64,000 nt of DNA, taken from Duganella sp. BuS-21. Its GTDB lineage: Bacteria > Pseudomonadota > Gammaproteobacteria > Burkholderiales > Burkholderiaceae_D. The position numbers and the translations under genes were made by a program. Where the stretch lies: positions 5,146,001-5,210,000 of the forward strand of contig CP097466.1 of assembly GCA_041874725.1 (NCBI GenBank), written 5' to 3'. Of the stretch, positions 53,755-60,816 are shown piece after piece; within the stretch, counting starts at the first letter, position 1; each line of letters starts with the position of its first letter. The notes under the pieces were generated by a model. The model made no database searches and was not told the origin of the DNA. It saw only the letters and a list, made by a program, of their open reading frames with translations.

Positions 53755-55044
53755 ATGTGCGAGAAACACGATCCGCTGGCGGCCATCATCGCCGCCGCCA
53801 TGCCGCAGGTAACAGGCCCGCTGACGATGATGCGCGCCCCCGAGCAAACGGGGCAACCACAAGTGGTCAAGCCACGCATCAACAACGTCATGAACGCGCT
53901 GGCCGAACGGGATGCCCAGGCCTCGCGCCGGCGCCGCCTGTGGGAGCTGAGCCACGCCTGCCACTGCCCGCTGGTCGGCGTCGGCCTCCCGCTGGGGGTG
54001 CTGCGCAAGCTGGTCGACAAAATCACCAACGGCAAGGTGGTCGCCGACGACTATGAGGTCCACGTTGGCGCGGTCACCGAATGCTCGACCCGCAACCGGC
54101 TGTCCGAAGCGCTGCAGAAGGAACTGGAACGGCGCTACGCCGCCGTGCTGCTGCGCTTCCGCGACGCCAAGACCACCGAACAGGTGGCCGAACTGTGGCG
54201 CACCGCCGTCAACAACGGCGACGTCGCCGGCGCCTTCTGGGCCGGGCTCACGCACCCGCGTTGCAGCTCGGAGCTGGAAGAGCAAATGTGCCGCGACCTG
54301 CACATGGTGCAGCACCAGGCCGGCGCCTGCGTGCGTGCCGACATCAACAAGTTCAACGCCACGCTGGAAGACAACAAGCGCCTCACCTATGACCTCAACA
54401 AGGCGCAGCAACGCGCCGCCGCGCTGATGGCAGAGAAAAGCACCGCGTCGGAAAAGCACGCGGCGCAGCTGATGCAGCTGCGCGCGCAAGTGGTGGGCAA
54501 GGATAGCCTGGTCGAATCGCTGACGACGGAACTGGAGCAGCTGCGCGCATCGATTCCAGGGCTGGAATCGCGCGCCAAGCTGGCCGAGCGCCTGGGCCAG
54601 ATGGACCAGCGCGAGCGCGCCATGCGCCACCAGATCAACGAGCTCAAGCTGGAACTGGCGGCGCAGGCCGCAGCGGCGCCGCCGGTGCAGGAGCCGGCGC
54701 GCCAGGTGGTCGAGCATGTGATGAAGATGCCGCTGCGCCTGAGCGACCGCGCGGTGCTGTGTGTGGGCGGGCGCAACGGCAACGTCGCCAGCTACCGCGA
54801 GCTGATCGAGCGCGAAGGCGCGCAGTTCGCCCACCATGATGGCGGGTTGGAGGACAACGTCAACCAGCTCGAAGCGAGTCTGGCGGCGGCGGACCTGGTG
54901 ATTTGCCAGACCGGCTGCATCAGCCACAGCGCGTACTGGCGGGTGAAGGACTATTGCAAGCGCAACGGCAAGCGTTGTGTGTTCATCGACAACCCGTCGA
55001 TTTCAAGCCTGGCGCGCGGCTTGGAACTTTCCCCCCAAACCTGA
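53755..55044 (+). CDS. DUF2325 domain protein
   Basis: The 429-residue protein has an N-terminal region with a His/Cys-containing segment (LWELSHACHCPLVGVG), a central long coiled coil (about 200–310, Gln/Glu/Ala-rich), and a C-terminal DUF2325 domain (about 325–425: RAVLCVGGRNGNVASYRELIE then ICQTGCISHSAYWRVKDYC). The DUF2325 fold is of unknown activity and is sometimes near iron or haem genes. It follows the 110-residue gene by 15 bases. A palindrome that can act as a two-way terminator begins two bases after its stop. Confidence 0.88.
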   Translation: MCEKHDPLAAIIAAAMPQVTGPLTMMRAPEQTGQPQVVKPRINNVMNALAERDAQASRRRRLWELSHACHCPLVGVGLPLGVLRKLVDKITNGKVVADDYEVHVGAVTECSTRNRLSEALQKELERRYAAVLLRFRDAKTTEQVAELWRTAVNNGDVAGAFWAGLTHPRCSSELEEQMCRDLHMVQHQAGACVRADINKFNATLEDNKRLTYDLNKAQQRAAALMAEKSTASEKHAAQLMQLRAQVVGKDSLVESLTTELEQLRASIPGLESRAKLAERLGQMDQRERAMRHQINELKLELAAQAAAAPPVQEPARQVVEHVMKMPLRLSDRAVLCVGGRNGNVASYRELIEREGAQFAHHDGGLEDNVNQLEASLAAADLVICQTGCISHSAYWRVKDYCKRNGKRCVFIDNPSISSLARGLELSPQT

Positions 55045-55045
55045 A

Positions 55046-55071
55046 AGGGTGACCCCGTACGGGGTCACCCT
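55046..55071. terminator. Perfect 26-bp palindrome between convergent genes
   Basis: The 13-base half AGGGTGACCCCGT is followed directly by its reverse complement. It fills the space after DUF2325 and before the reductase gene stop, where a bidirectional terminator is expected. It lacks strong U-runs, so a repeat element is an alternative. Confidence 0.6.
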
Positions 55072-55094
55072 GGTATGCATAGTGCGGGGTGCAA

Positions 55095-56465
55095 TCAATA
55101 GACGTCGCGGCGGTAGCGGCCGGCGGCTGCGAGCTGATCCAACCCGTCGCGCCCCAGGGTTAGCCTCAGGGTTGCATCGACACCAGCCGCCATCCCCTCC
55201 AGGCTGCCGCAGATGTAGATCGCCGCGCCCTGCGCCACCCATGCGCGCACACCTTCGGCTTGCTCCGCCAGCCTATCCTGCACATAACGCCGCTCCGCCT
55301 GATCGCGCGAGAACACCATATCCAGCTTTTCCAGCACGCCATCACGCTGCCAGCCATCGAGCTCGGCCCGATAGTGATAATCGTAAGCCGCATTGCGCTC
55401 GCCGAACAGCAGCCAGTTACGCCCCTGCCCGGCCAGCGCACGCGCCTTCAGATGGCCGCGCAAACCGGCGATGCCGCTGCCGTTGCCGATCAAAATCAAC
55501 GGACGCTGCGCATTCCCATCCAACCGGAAACGCTTGTGCTGCCGCAGGCGCAGCTGCACCGTCTGCCCCAGCCCGGCCGACTGCGTCAGCCATCCCGACG
55601 CCACGCCATGACTGCCATCCTCATGCGTATGCAAACGCAGCAGCAGATGCACACGGCCGTCGGCCGGTATCGAGGCGATCGAGTATTCACGCGGACGCGC
55701 CGGATCGGCCGGCGCGGCGATCTGCACCAGATCGCCCGAGCGCCACTCCGGCAGCACGCCGCCCACCGGCTCCAGCTCCAGGTGATACACCGGCGCACCG
55801 GCGCTGCCCGGATTCAAATGCACGCGCTCGCTCAAGCGCCACGCATCAAACGCTGGCGCGCTCCAGTCCGGCGCGTCGCTGGTGCCGGCCAGATGGCTGA
55901 GCTGCTGGCGCCACTGCCCTATCGCCGCGTCCGAACTGCGGTTCACTTCCACGCGCGGGAACAGGCTCTGCGCGCCTTGCGCCTGCAGCCACTGGTCCAG
56001 CGCGCGGCCGAAGCCGCAGAACTGCGTATAGGCGCTGTCGCCCAGCGCCAACAGCGCGTAGTGCAGCTGCGGCAGGGCCAGCGCGCCGGTCATCAGGCGG
56101 CCGACGAACGCTGCGGCGCCATCCGGCGCATCGCCCTCGCCATAGGTGCTGACCAGGAACAGCACGCGCTCGGCCTGCTGCAAATCGGCGGCCGACAGTT
56201 CGGACAATTCCGCCAAACGGCTTGGAATGCCGGCCAGCTTCAAGGTCGCGGCGGTCTGCTGCGCCAGTTCCTCGGCGTTGCCGGTCTGGCTCGCGTACGC
56301 GATGATCCAGACCGTGTCCGGCGTGGCCGCCGCTTCCGCCTTGGCGCGCATGGCGGCCAGGCGCTTGCGGCGCGTGCGCAAATACGGCGCCAGGCACACC
56401 AGCGCGTAGGCCGCGCTGGTGCCGGCCAACATCAGCAATCGGGTGGTATCGTTGGTCCAGATCAT
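55095..56465 (-). CDS. Membrane-anchored flavodoxin/FAD/NAD(P)H reductase
   Basis: The 456-residue protein has an N-terminal membrane helix (about 9–28), a flavodoxin FMN domain (about 50–190, IIAYASQTGNAEELAQQTA and STYGEGDAPDGAAAF), an FAD-binding domain with REYSIAS, and an NAD(P)-binding domain with LILIGNGSGIAGLRG and YICGS. This is the sulfite-reductase/cytochrome P450 reductase architecture, FNR–flavodoxin fused. It probably carries electrons from NADPH to membrane or periplasmic acceptors. Its start overlaps the apbE stop by four bases, so it is the last gene of the Fur operon. Confidence 0.93.
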   Translation of the reverse strand: MIWTNDTTRLLMLAGTSAAYALVCLAPYLRTRRKRLAAMRAKAEAAATPDTVWIIAYASQTGNAEELAQQTAATLKLAGIPSRLAELSELSAADLQQAERVLFLVSTYGEGDAPDGAAAFVGRLMTGALALPQLHYALLALGDSAYTQFCGFGRALDQWLQAQGAQSLFPRVEVNRSSDAAIGQWRQQLSHLAGTSDAPDWSAPAFDAWRLSERVHLNPGSAGAPVYHLELEPVGGVLPEWRSGDLVQIAAPADPARPREYSIASIPADGRVHLLLRLHTHEDGSHGVASGWLTQSAGLGQTVQLRLRQHKRFRLDGNAQRPLILIGNGSGIAGLRGHLKARALAGQGRNWLLFGERNAAYDYHYRAELDGWQRDGVLEKLDMVFSRDQAERRYVQDRLAEQAEGVRAWVAQGAAIYICGSLEGMAAGVDATLRLTLGRDGLDQLAAAGRYRRDVY

Positions 56466-57487
56466 TCGTCAAGCATGCTGCGTAAATGGGTCGTCATGGT
56501 TTCAGTAAAACCGCCGTCCGCCTGGCGGATGACGAAGCGCGCGGCCAGGCCGTGCAGCTCGGCCAGATGCAGGCCGTCGCGGCTGCCCAGCACGGTCAGC
56601 GCGGTCGACCAGGCGTCGGCCGCCATGCACTGCGCGTGCACCACGGTGACCGAGGCCAGGTCGTTGGCGATCGGCATGCCGCTGCGCGGGTCGATGGTGT
56701 GGGAATAACGCCGGCCGTCCAGCGTGAAGTAGCGGCGGTAATCGCCCGAGGTGGCGACCGCCAGGCCGTGCAACGCCAGCACCAGCTCGCCCGGCACGGA
56801 CGCATCCACGGCAGCGTCGGTGACTTGCTCCAGCATCACCCACCACGGCTCGCCGTCCGGCTTGACGCCGGCGCCGCGCAGCTCGCCGCCGACTTCCACC
56901 AGATGGTGGGCAAAACCCTGCGTTTTCAGATAGTAGGACAGCCGGTCCACGCTGTAGCCCTTGGCCACGGCAGACAGATCCAGTTGCACGCAGCCGGGCT
57001 GCAGGGCGCGGCGGCCGTCGCGCTGCAACTGCACCGGCCGCGAGGCCAGTTGCGCGCGGGCGATGGTGATTTCATCGGCGGACGGCGCGACGAAATCGGG
57101 CTGGTCGAAGCGTCCGTAAGGCCCGAAGCCCCACAGATTGACCAGCGAACCGGCGCACGGATCGTAGGCGCCGCCGGAAGCGCGCGCCACGTCCATGGCG
57201 TAGGACAGCACATCGAAAAAGGCCGGCGGTAGCACTTGCCAGCTATCGGCCGGGGCGCGGTTGAAGCGCCCGAGGTCGGATTCGGTTTCCCAATGGCTCA
57301 TTTCAGCCACGATGGCATCGAGCTGCTGTTGCAGCCCGTCTTGAACATGGTCACAGACGGCATCCGCGCCGGCCACCAGCCGCACCGACCAGCTGGTGCC
57401 CATGCTGTGGCCGGCGTAGTCGCGGATCGCGCCGCCTGCGGGCGCCGGGTCGTCGGAAATAAGGTGAGGCAGAAGAACCCGGCGCAT
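56462..57487 (-). CDS. apbE: FAD:protein FMN transferase ApbE
   Basis: The 341-residue protein has the ApbE family features: GHSMGTSWSVRL near the start, LDLSAVAKGYSVDRL, VEVGGELR, and VATSGDYRRYF with HTIDPRSGMP. ApbE moves FMN from FAD to a Thr/Ser of target proteins on the outer side of the membrane. No lipoprotein signal is obvious at this start, although export is expected. The ATG at 57487 has AAGGCAGG upstream; a TTG ten codons earlier is rejected. It lies seven bases after the DUF4198 gene in the operon. Confidence 0.93.
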   Translation of the reverse strand: MRRVLLPHLISDDPAPAGGAIRDYAGHSMGTSWSVRLVAGADAVCDHVQDGLQQQLDAIVAEMSHWETESDLGRFNRAPADSWQVLPPAFFDVLSYAMDVARASGGAYDPCAGSLVNLWGFGPYGRFDQPDFVAPSADEITIARAQLASRPVQLQRDGRRALQPGCVQLDLSAVAKGYSVDRLSYYLKTQGFAHHLVEVGGELRGAGVKPDGEPWWVMLEQVTDAAVDASVPGELVLALHGLAVATSGDYRRYFTLDGRRYSHTIDPRSGMPIANDLASVTVVHAQCMAADAWSTALTVLGSRDGLHLAELHGLAARFVIRQADGGFTETMTTHLRSMLDE

Positions 57488-57494
57488 GCCTGCC

Positions 57495-58337
57495 TTATTC
57501 CGGCAGGATTTCGACAACGCCCGAATAGGTCGCGCGGCGCGGCGCCATCTGCGGCGGCTGGCCCGGTACTTGCGGCGCGGCGGCCGGCCAGCTGCTGCTG
57601 ACCATGTAGGCGCCGGCCGCCGGCAGCACGAACGTCAGTTCGCCGTTGGCGTCGGTGGCCTTGCGGATCTCGCCCAGCGTGCCACGGAACTTGACGCCGC
57701 CCGGAATCAGGCTCACGCCCTGGTTGGCGGCCGGTTTGCCGTCCAGCAGGAAGCGCCAGGTGACTTTTTCGCCGGCGCGCAACTCGGTCGGATGGGTGAC
57801 CGGCACCAGCTCCAGGCCCTTGCCGGTCGGCTTCAGCACGTCGGTGCTCGGCTCGCCGGTGCTGACGAAAGTCTCCAGGCGGCTGTCGGTGCGCGACAGC
57901 TTGACTTCGGTGGCGTCGGCCGGCACGTCCTTGGCCAGCGATTCCTCGGTGCCACGGAAGCGCTTCACATTGCCTTCCTTGTCTTTGTAGCTGCCGAACA
58001 CGCTCTGCGACACCAGCGCGATCTTGTAGGTGCCCGGCTTGCTCAGTTTCAGGTCGAAGGTGTTGCGCAACTTGCCGTTGCCAACGTTTTCCGGCGTCAG
58101 CTTGATGCCGCCCGGGCCGGTGATCTCGATGCCGTCGATCTTCAGCGGCTGGTGGTCGATATCGAACAGGCCTTCGGAAATGGCGGCGTCCACGGTCACC
58201 CAGGCCGAACCATCGCGGCCGGCTTCGACGTCGGTGGACGACGGCAGCAGCCACGGCTTGTGCGCATGGGCGCTCAGCGACACCAACGACAGGCCGGCCA
58301 GCGCCAGTGCGACTACAGTTTTATTCAATTTCGACAT
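57495..58337 (-). CDS. DUF4198 domain periplasmic protein
   Basis: The 280-residue protein has a signal peptide (hydrophobic core ending SLSAHA) immediately followed by HKPWLLPSST. It then shows a DUF4198 pattern of tandem beta-sandwich modules with Fe/Ni-transport-associated features; the mature N-terminus with His is typical. Members accompany metal-uptake and PepSY genes and are predicted to be periplasmic metal or carrier proteins. The start is set at 58337, where the signal peptide begins with GGGGA upstream. It lies 14 bases after the DUF2271 gene. Confidence 0.9.
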   Translation of the reverse strand: MSKLNKTVVALALAGLSLVSLSAHAHKPWLLPSSTDVEAGRDGSAWVTVDAAISEGLFDIDHQPLKIDGIEITGPGGIKLTPENVGNGKLRNTFDLKLSKPGTYKIALVSQSVFGSYKDKEGNVKRFRGTEESLAKDVPADATEVKLSRTDSRLETFVSTGEPSTDVLKPTGKGLELVPVTHPTELRAGEKVTWRFLLDGKPAANQGVSLIPGGVKFRGTLGEIRKATDANGELTFVLPAAGAYMVSSSWPAAAPQVPGQPPQMAPRRATYSGVVEILPE

Positions 58338-58351
58338 ATCCCCGTCCGTTC

Positions 58352-58861
58352 TTATGGTTTGACTTGTACAACGACAGCGCCCAGTTCTTCCTTGCCTTGT
58401 CCGGACACGTTCTGTGCCGACTTCGGCGGCCATTGCAGCGGCACCTTGACCACTTCGCGGCCGCCGGCTTCGCGCGAGGCTTCCACCAGCACCGTGTACT
58501 GGCCGGCCGGCAGCTTGTCCAGCGCGCCTTTCGGGGCGTTCAGGGTCAGCTCGCCCGGGGCCTTGGTCGCGCCCGACACGCCGTCCAGCGGCATGGTCAG
58601 TTCGCGGCCGCTCTTGCGCCACCATAGCCGCATGTCCTTCAGCCACTTGGTGCCGGCGTTGTCCTTCTTCTTGACGTCGTACAGCACGGCCAGGTTGGCC
58701 ACCACTTTCTGGTCTGCGTTCTCCACCCACGCGGCAATGTAAGGACGGTGGTATTCGGCCACGTTCAGCTGCGGCACGTCGAGTTTGAGGGCCAGATCGG
58801 CAGCCATGGCCGAAGCACTGGCAAGTGGCAGACTGAGCGCGATGGAGTAGCGTAATTTCAT
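58352..58861 (-). CDS. DUF2271 protein with ApbE flavinylation motif
   Basis: The 169-residue protein has a signal peptide (KLRYSIALSLPLASASAMA) and a DUF2271 beta-sandwich (RPYIAAWVENADQKVV, YDVKKKDNAGTKWLKDMRLW). Residues 93–99 are DGVSGAT, matching the ApbE acceptor consensus D-x-x-S/T-G-A-T; T99 (codon 58567–58565) would carry FMN. The likely role is a periplasmic flavoprotein in an electron-transfer chain. It lies in the Fur operon between the PepSY gene (19-base gap) and DUF4198. Family and motif are seen; the electron-carrier role is inference. Confidence 0.9.
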   Translation of the reverse strand: MKLRYSIALSLPLASASAMAADLALKLDVPQLNVAEYHRPYIAAWVENADQKVVANLAVLYDVKKKDNAGTKWLKDMRLWWRKSGRELTMPLDGVSGATKAPGELTLNAPKGALDKLPAGQYTVLVEASREAGGREVVKVPLQWPPKSAQNVSGQGKEELGAVVVQVKP

Positions 58862-58880
58862 GGAGGTCCTGTGGTGGAGA

Positions 58881-59528
58881 TTAATGGATAAACAGCAGTG
58901 CAATCACGACGGGAATCAGCACACCGAGGCCCACCATCGGCCAGGTGAACGGACGGTTGGCCGCATGGAACTTCAAAATCAATAAACCGGTGATGCAGAA
59001 CACCAGGCAGGCGACGGCAAAGATGTCGATGAACCAGTTCCAGGCGGCGCCGGTGTTGCGGCCCTTGTGGACGTCGTTCAGCCAGGAAATCCAGCCACGG
59101 TCGGTGTTTTCGAATTCGGTGGCGCCGTCTTCCAGGCCGATGCGCACCCAGGCGTCGCCGCCGGCCTTGGCCAGGGGCAGGTAGATTTCATCGGCCGACC
59201 ATTCGGCCGCGCGGCCGCCGGGCTGAATCTTGAAGGTGTCTTCGAGCCAGGCTTCGGCCTTGGGCGGCAGCGGCTCCTTGGCGCCGTCATGCTGTTCGGC
59301 GTAGGCGCGCAGTTCGGCGTTCAGTGGCGCAGGGAGTTGCGCCTGCTTGCGCACGATGGACGGCTTGGCCTCGATCTGCGAGGCGTGGTTGAGAGTGATG
59401 CCGGTGATTGAAAACAGGAACATGCCGAGCAAGCACATGGCCGAGCTGATCCAATGCCACTGGTGCAATTGCTTCAGCCAGACGGCGCGGCTGGCATTGC
59501 GGACGGAGCTGGCGCTTTGTACGCTCAC
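58881..59528 (-). CDS. PepSY-associated transmembrane protein
   Basis: The 215-residue protein has membrane helices at about 18–44, 155–180 and 190–212, and between them a periplasmic PepSY-like domain (about 55–145) with GWISWLNDVHKGRNTG before the second helix. Such proteins act with ApbE and flavoproteins as iron reductases or siderophore-release proteins. GAAGGAAG four bases before the GTG at 59528 sets the start. The in-frame ATG at 59552 lies upstream of the predicted transcription start, so it is excluded. It opens the five-gene Fur operon. Confidence 0.9.
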   Translation of the reverse strand: MSVQSASSVRNASRAVWLKQLHQWHWISSAMCLLGMFLFSITGITLNHASQIEAKPSIVRKQAQLPAPLNAELRAYAEQHDGAKEPLPPKAEAWLEDTFKIQPGGRAAEWSADEIYLPLAKAGGDAWVRIGLEDGATEFENTDRGWISWLNDVHKGRNTGAAWNWFIDIFAVACLVFCITGLLILKFHAANRPFTWPMVGLGVLIPVVIALLFIH

Positions 59529-59552
59529 GGATCTTCCTTCGGTGAAAAACAT

Positions 59553-59583
59553 AAATGATAATGATTATCATTTGAAGAGTCAA
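59553..59583 (-). promoter_or_regulatory. Fur box overlapping the promoter of the PepSY–ApbE operon
   Basis: AAATGATAAT and ATTATCATTT surround a central G at 59563, giving a perfect 21-bp palindrome (59553–59573) that fits the Fur consensus. On the minus strand TTGACT (59578–59583) and TATCAT (59555–59560) are 17 bases apart, so the Fur site covers the -10 and the spacer. Repression by Fe-Fur is strongly predicted. Confidence 0.92.
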
Positions 59584-59686
59584 TCCGGCTTGTGTATCTA
59601 TTATGTAAAGTTTGGGAAAAAAAAGGAAAGAGGGGCGGTAGAAATTTGCGGCACCGCTGCACCCCGCACACCGTAGGCGCTCAGGG

Positions 59687-59736
59687 GCCGGCCCATGGGC
59701 CGGCGGGGCCTAGCCCCTAACCGGACCCGGGGTCCG
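59687..59736. repeat. Two GC-rich palindromes
   Basis: GCCGGCCCATGGGCCGGC (59687–59704) is a perfect 18-bp palindrome, and CGGACCCGGGGTCCG (59722–59736) a second with a central G. They lie in the 281-base gap between the Fur operon and the KGG gene, which holds no open gene. They resemble REP/BIME-like hairpins. Confidence 0.8.
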
Positions 59737-59767
59737 ACCCTTCTGTTCGGGGTGCTTTGCAGGGCGC

Positions 59768-59803
59768 GTAAAGCTGGCGCAAGCGACTATTCTTGCGCTT
59801 TAC
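59768..59803 (-). terminator. Hairpin downstream of the KGG-motif gene
   Basis: GCGCAAG and CTTGCGC pair, and the outer GTAAAG and CTTTAC continue the stem past a bulge. It lies just after the stop of the minus-strand KGG gene, but it has no U-run, so termination is only probable. Confidence 0.45.
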
Positions 59804-59809
59804 CCCACG

Positions 59810-60070
59810 CTATTGCTTGGAGCCGCCCTGCTGGTTACCCTGGGTTTTGCGCCCCGGGTCGTTTTTGTGGCTCATGGCACCGGCCCGGCGCGCTTCTTCC
59901 GAGGTGAATTCGTGCGCCTTGCCCTTGGCATGGGCCGCCCGTCCGCCCTCGGCAGCGATTTCCCGCTGGCGTTCCGGGTCCATGGATGCAAAACCGCGCT
60001 TGCTGGTATTGCTAGCGCTGCTGCTGCCGGCCTCGCCGCTCTGCTTGTTACCTTTATCGTTGGTTGCCAT
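59810..60070 (-). CDS. KGG-motif (con-10-like) stress protein
   Basis: The 86-residue hydrophilic protein is rich in Gly, Ser, Lys and Asn and carries the KGG/con-10 pattern RGFASMDPERQREIAAEGGR, then AHEFTSEEARRAGAMSH. These small, probably disordered proteins are induced in general stress. GGAGGCGACG precedes the ATG at 60070. It is co-directional with the repair operon, 86 bases downstream of pdeM, but probably has its own promoter; none was pinned down. Confidence 0.88.
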   Translation of the reverse strand: MATNDKGNKQSGEAGSSSASNTSKRGFASMDPERQREIAAEGGRAAHAKGKAHEFTSEEARRAGAMSHKNDPGRKTQGNQQGGSKQ

Positions 60071-60156
60071 CGTCGCCTCCTGAAAGTAGAGCACCCATCG
60101 TAGTGCAGCAACCCGGCACTCGCTGTAGGACACGCCGAGCAAGCGCTGTAGGATTT

Positions 60157-60816
60157 TTACGGTGCCGCATCAGGAACCTCCAGCACCGCCTCGCCGCTGG
60201 TCACGAATACGCGCTCGCCAGGCTGCGGCAACACCGCATGCCCGCCGGTGAAGGCGCCGAAGGACGGCAGCACCAGCCGCTCCTTCGACATCAGGAAGCA
60301 AGGCAGCCTCACGCCCTCCCAGCCAGAACGCAGTCGGAACACCGGATGCACATGGCCGGCCATCACATAGGCCGGCGACAGCACGTCCGGGTGATGGCAG
60401 AACGCGAACGGCCCCACCAGCCACGGTTCATCCACCACCTCGATGCCGAGGGCGGCGGGCGGATCGCCGGCATGGGCGTCGTGGTTGCCGCACACCAGCG
60501 CCAGCCCGAGGCCGGGATGGCGTTCACGCCAGGCCTGCATCGCCGCCAGCGTGGCCGGCGCGTGCGCCGCCTTGGCGTGCAGGAAGTCGCCCAGGAATAC
60601 CACCTCCCGCACCGCATGCAACGCCAGCAGCGCGTCCAGCGCCGCCAGGTTGGCGCTGGTGGTGCCGGCCGGCACCGGCACGCCCAGCGCGCGGAACGAG
60701 GCCGCCTTGCCGAAATGGATGTCGGCCACCACCAGCGTTTGCAGGCGTGGCCAGTACACCGCCTTCTGCGGCAATAGCAGCAGTTCTTCGCCCGCCACGG
60801 TCAAGCTCAGGTTCAT
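60157..60816 (-). CDS. pdeM: Ligase-associated metallophosphoesterase PdeM
   Basis: The 219-residue protein has calcineurin-like motifs [28 protein letters not shown] and GHVHP. It is the endonuclease/phosphoesterase usually co-encoded with an Lhr-type helicase and an ATP-dependent ligase. Its start overlaps the helicase stop by four bases (ATGA), so it is third in the operon. It probably processes DNA ends in damage repair. Confidence 0.92.
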   Translation of the reverse strand: MNLSLTVAGEELLLLPQKAVYWPRLQTLVVADIHFGKAASFRALGVPVPAGTTSANLAALDALLALHAVREVVFLGDFLHAKAAHAPATLAAMQAWRERHPGLGLALVCGNHDAHAGDPPAALGIEVVDEPWLVGPFAFCHHPDVLSPAYVMAGHVHPVFRLRSGWEGVRLPCFLMSKERLVLPSFGAFTGGHAVLPQPGERVFVTSGEAVLEVPDAAP

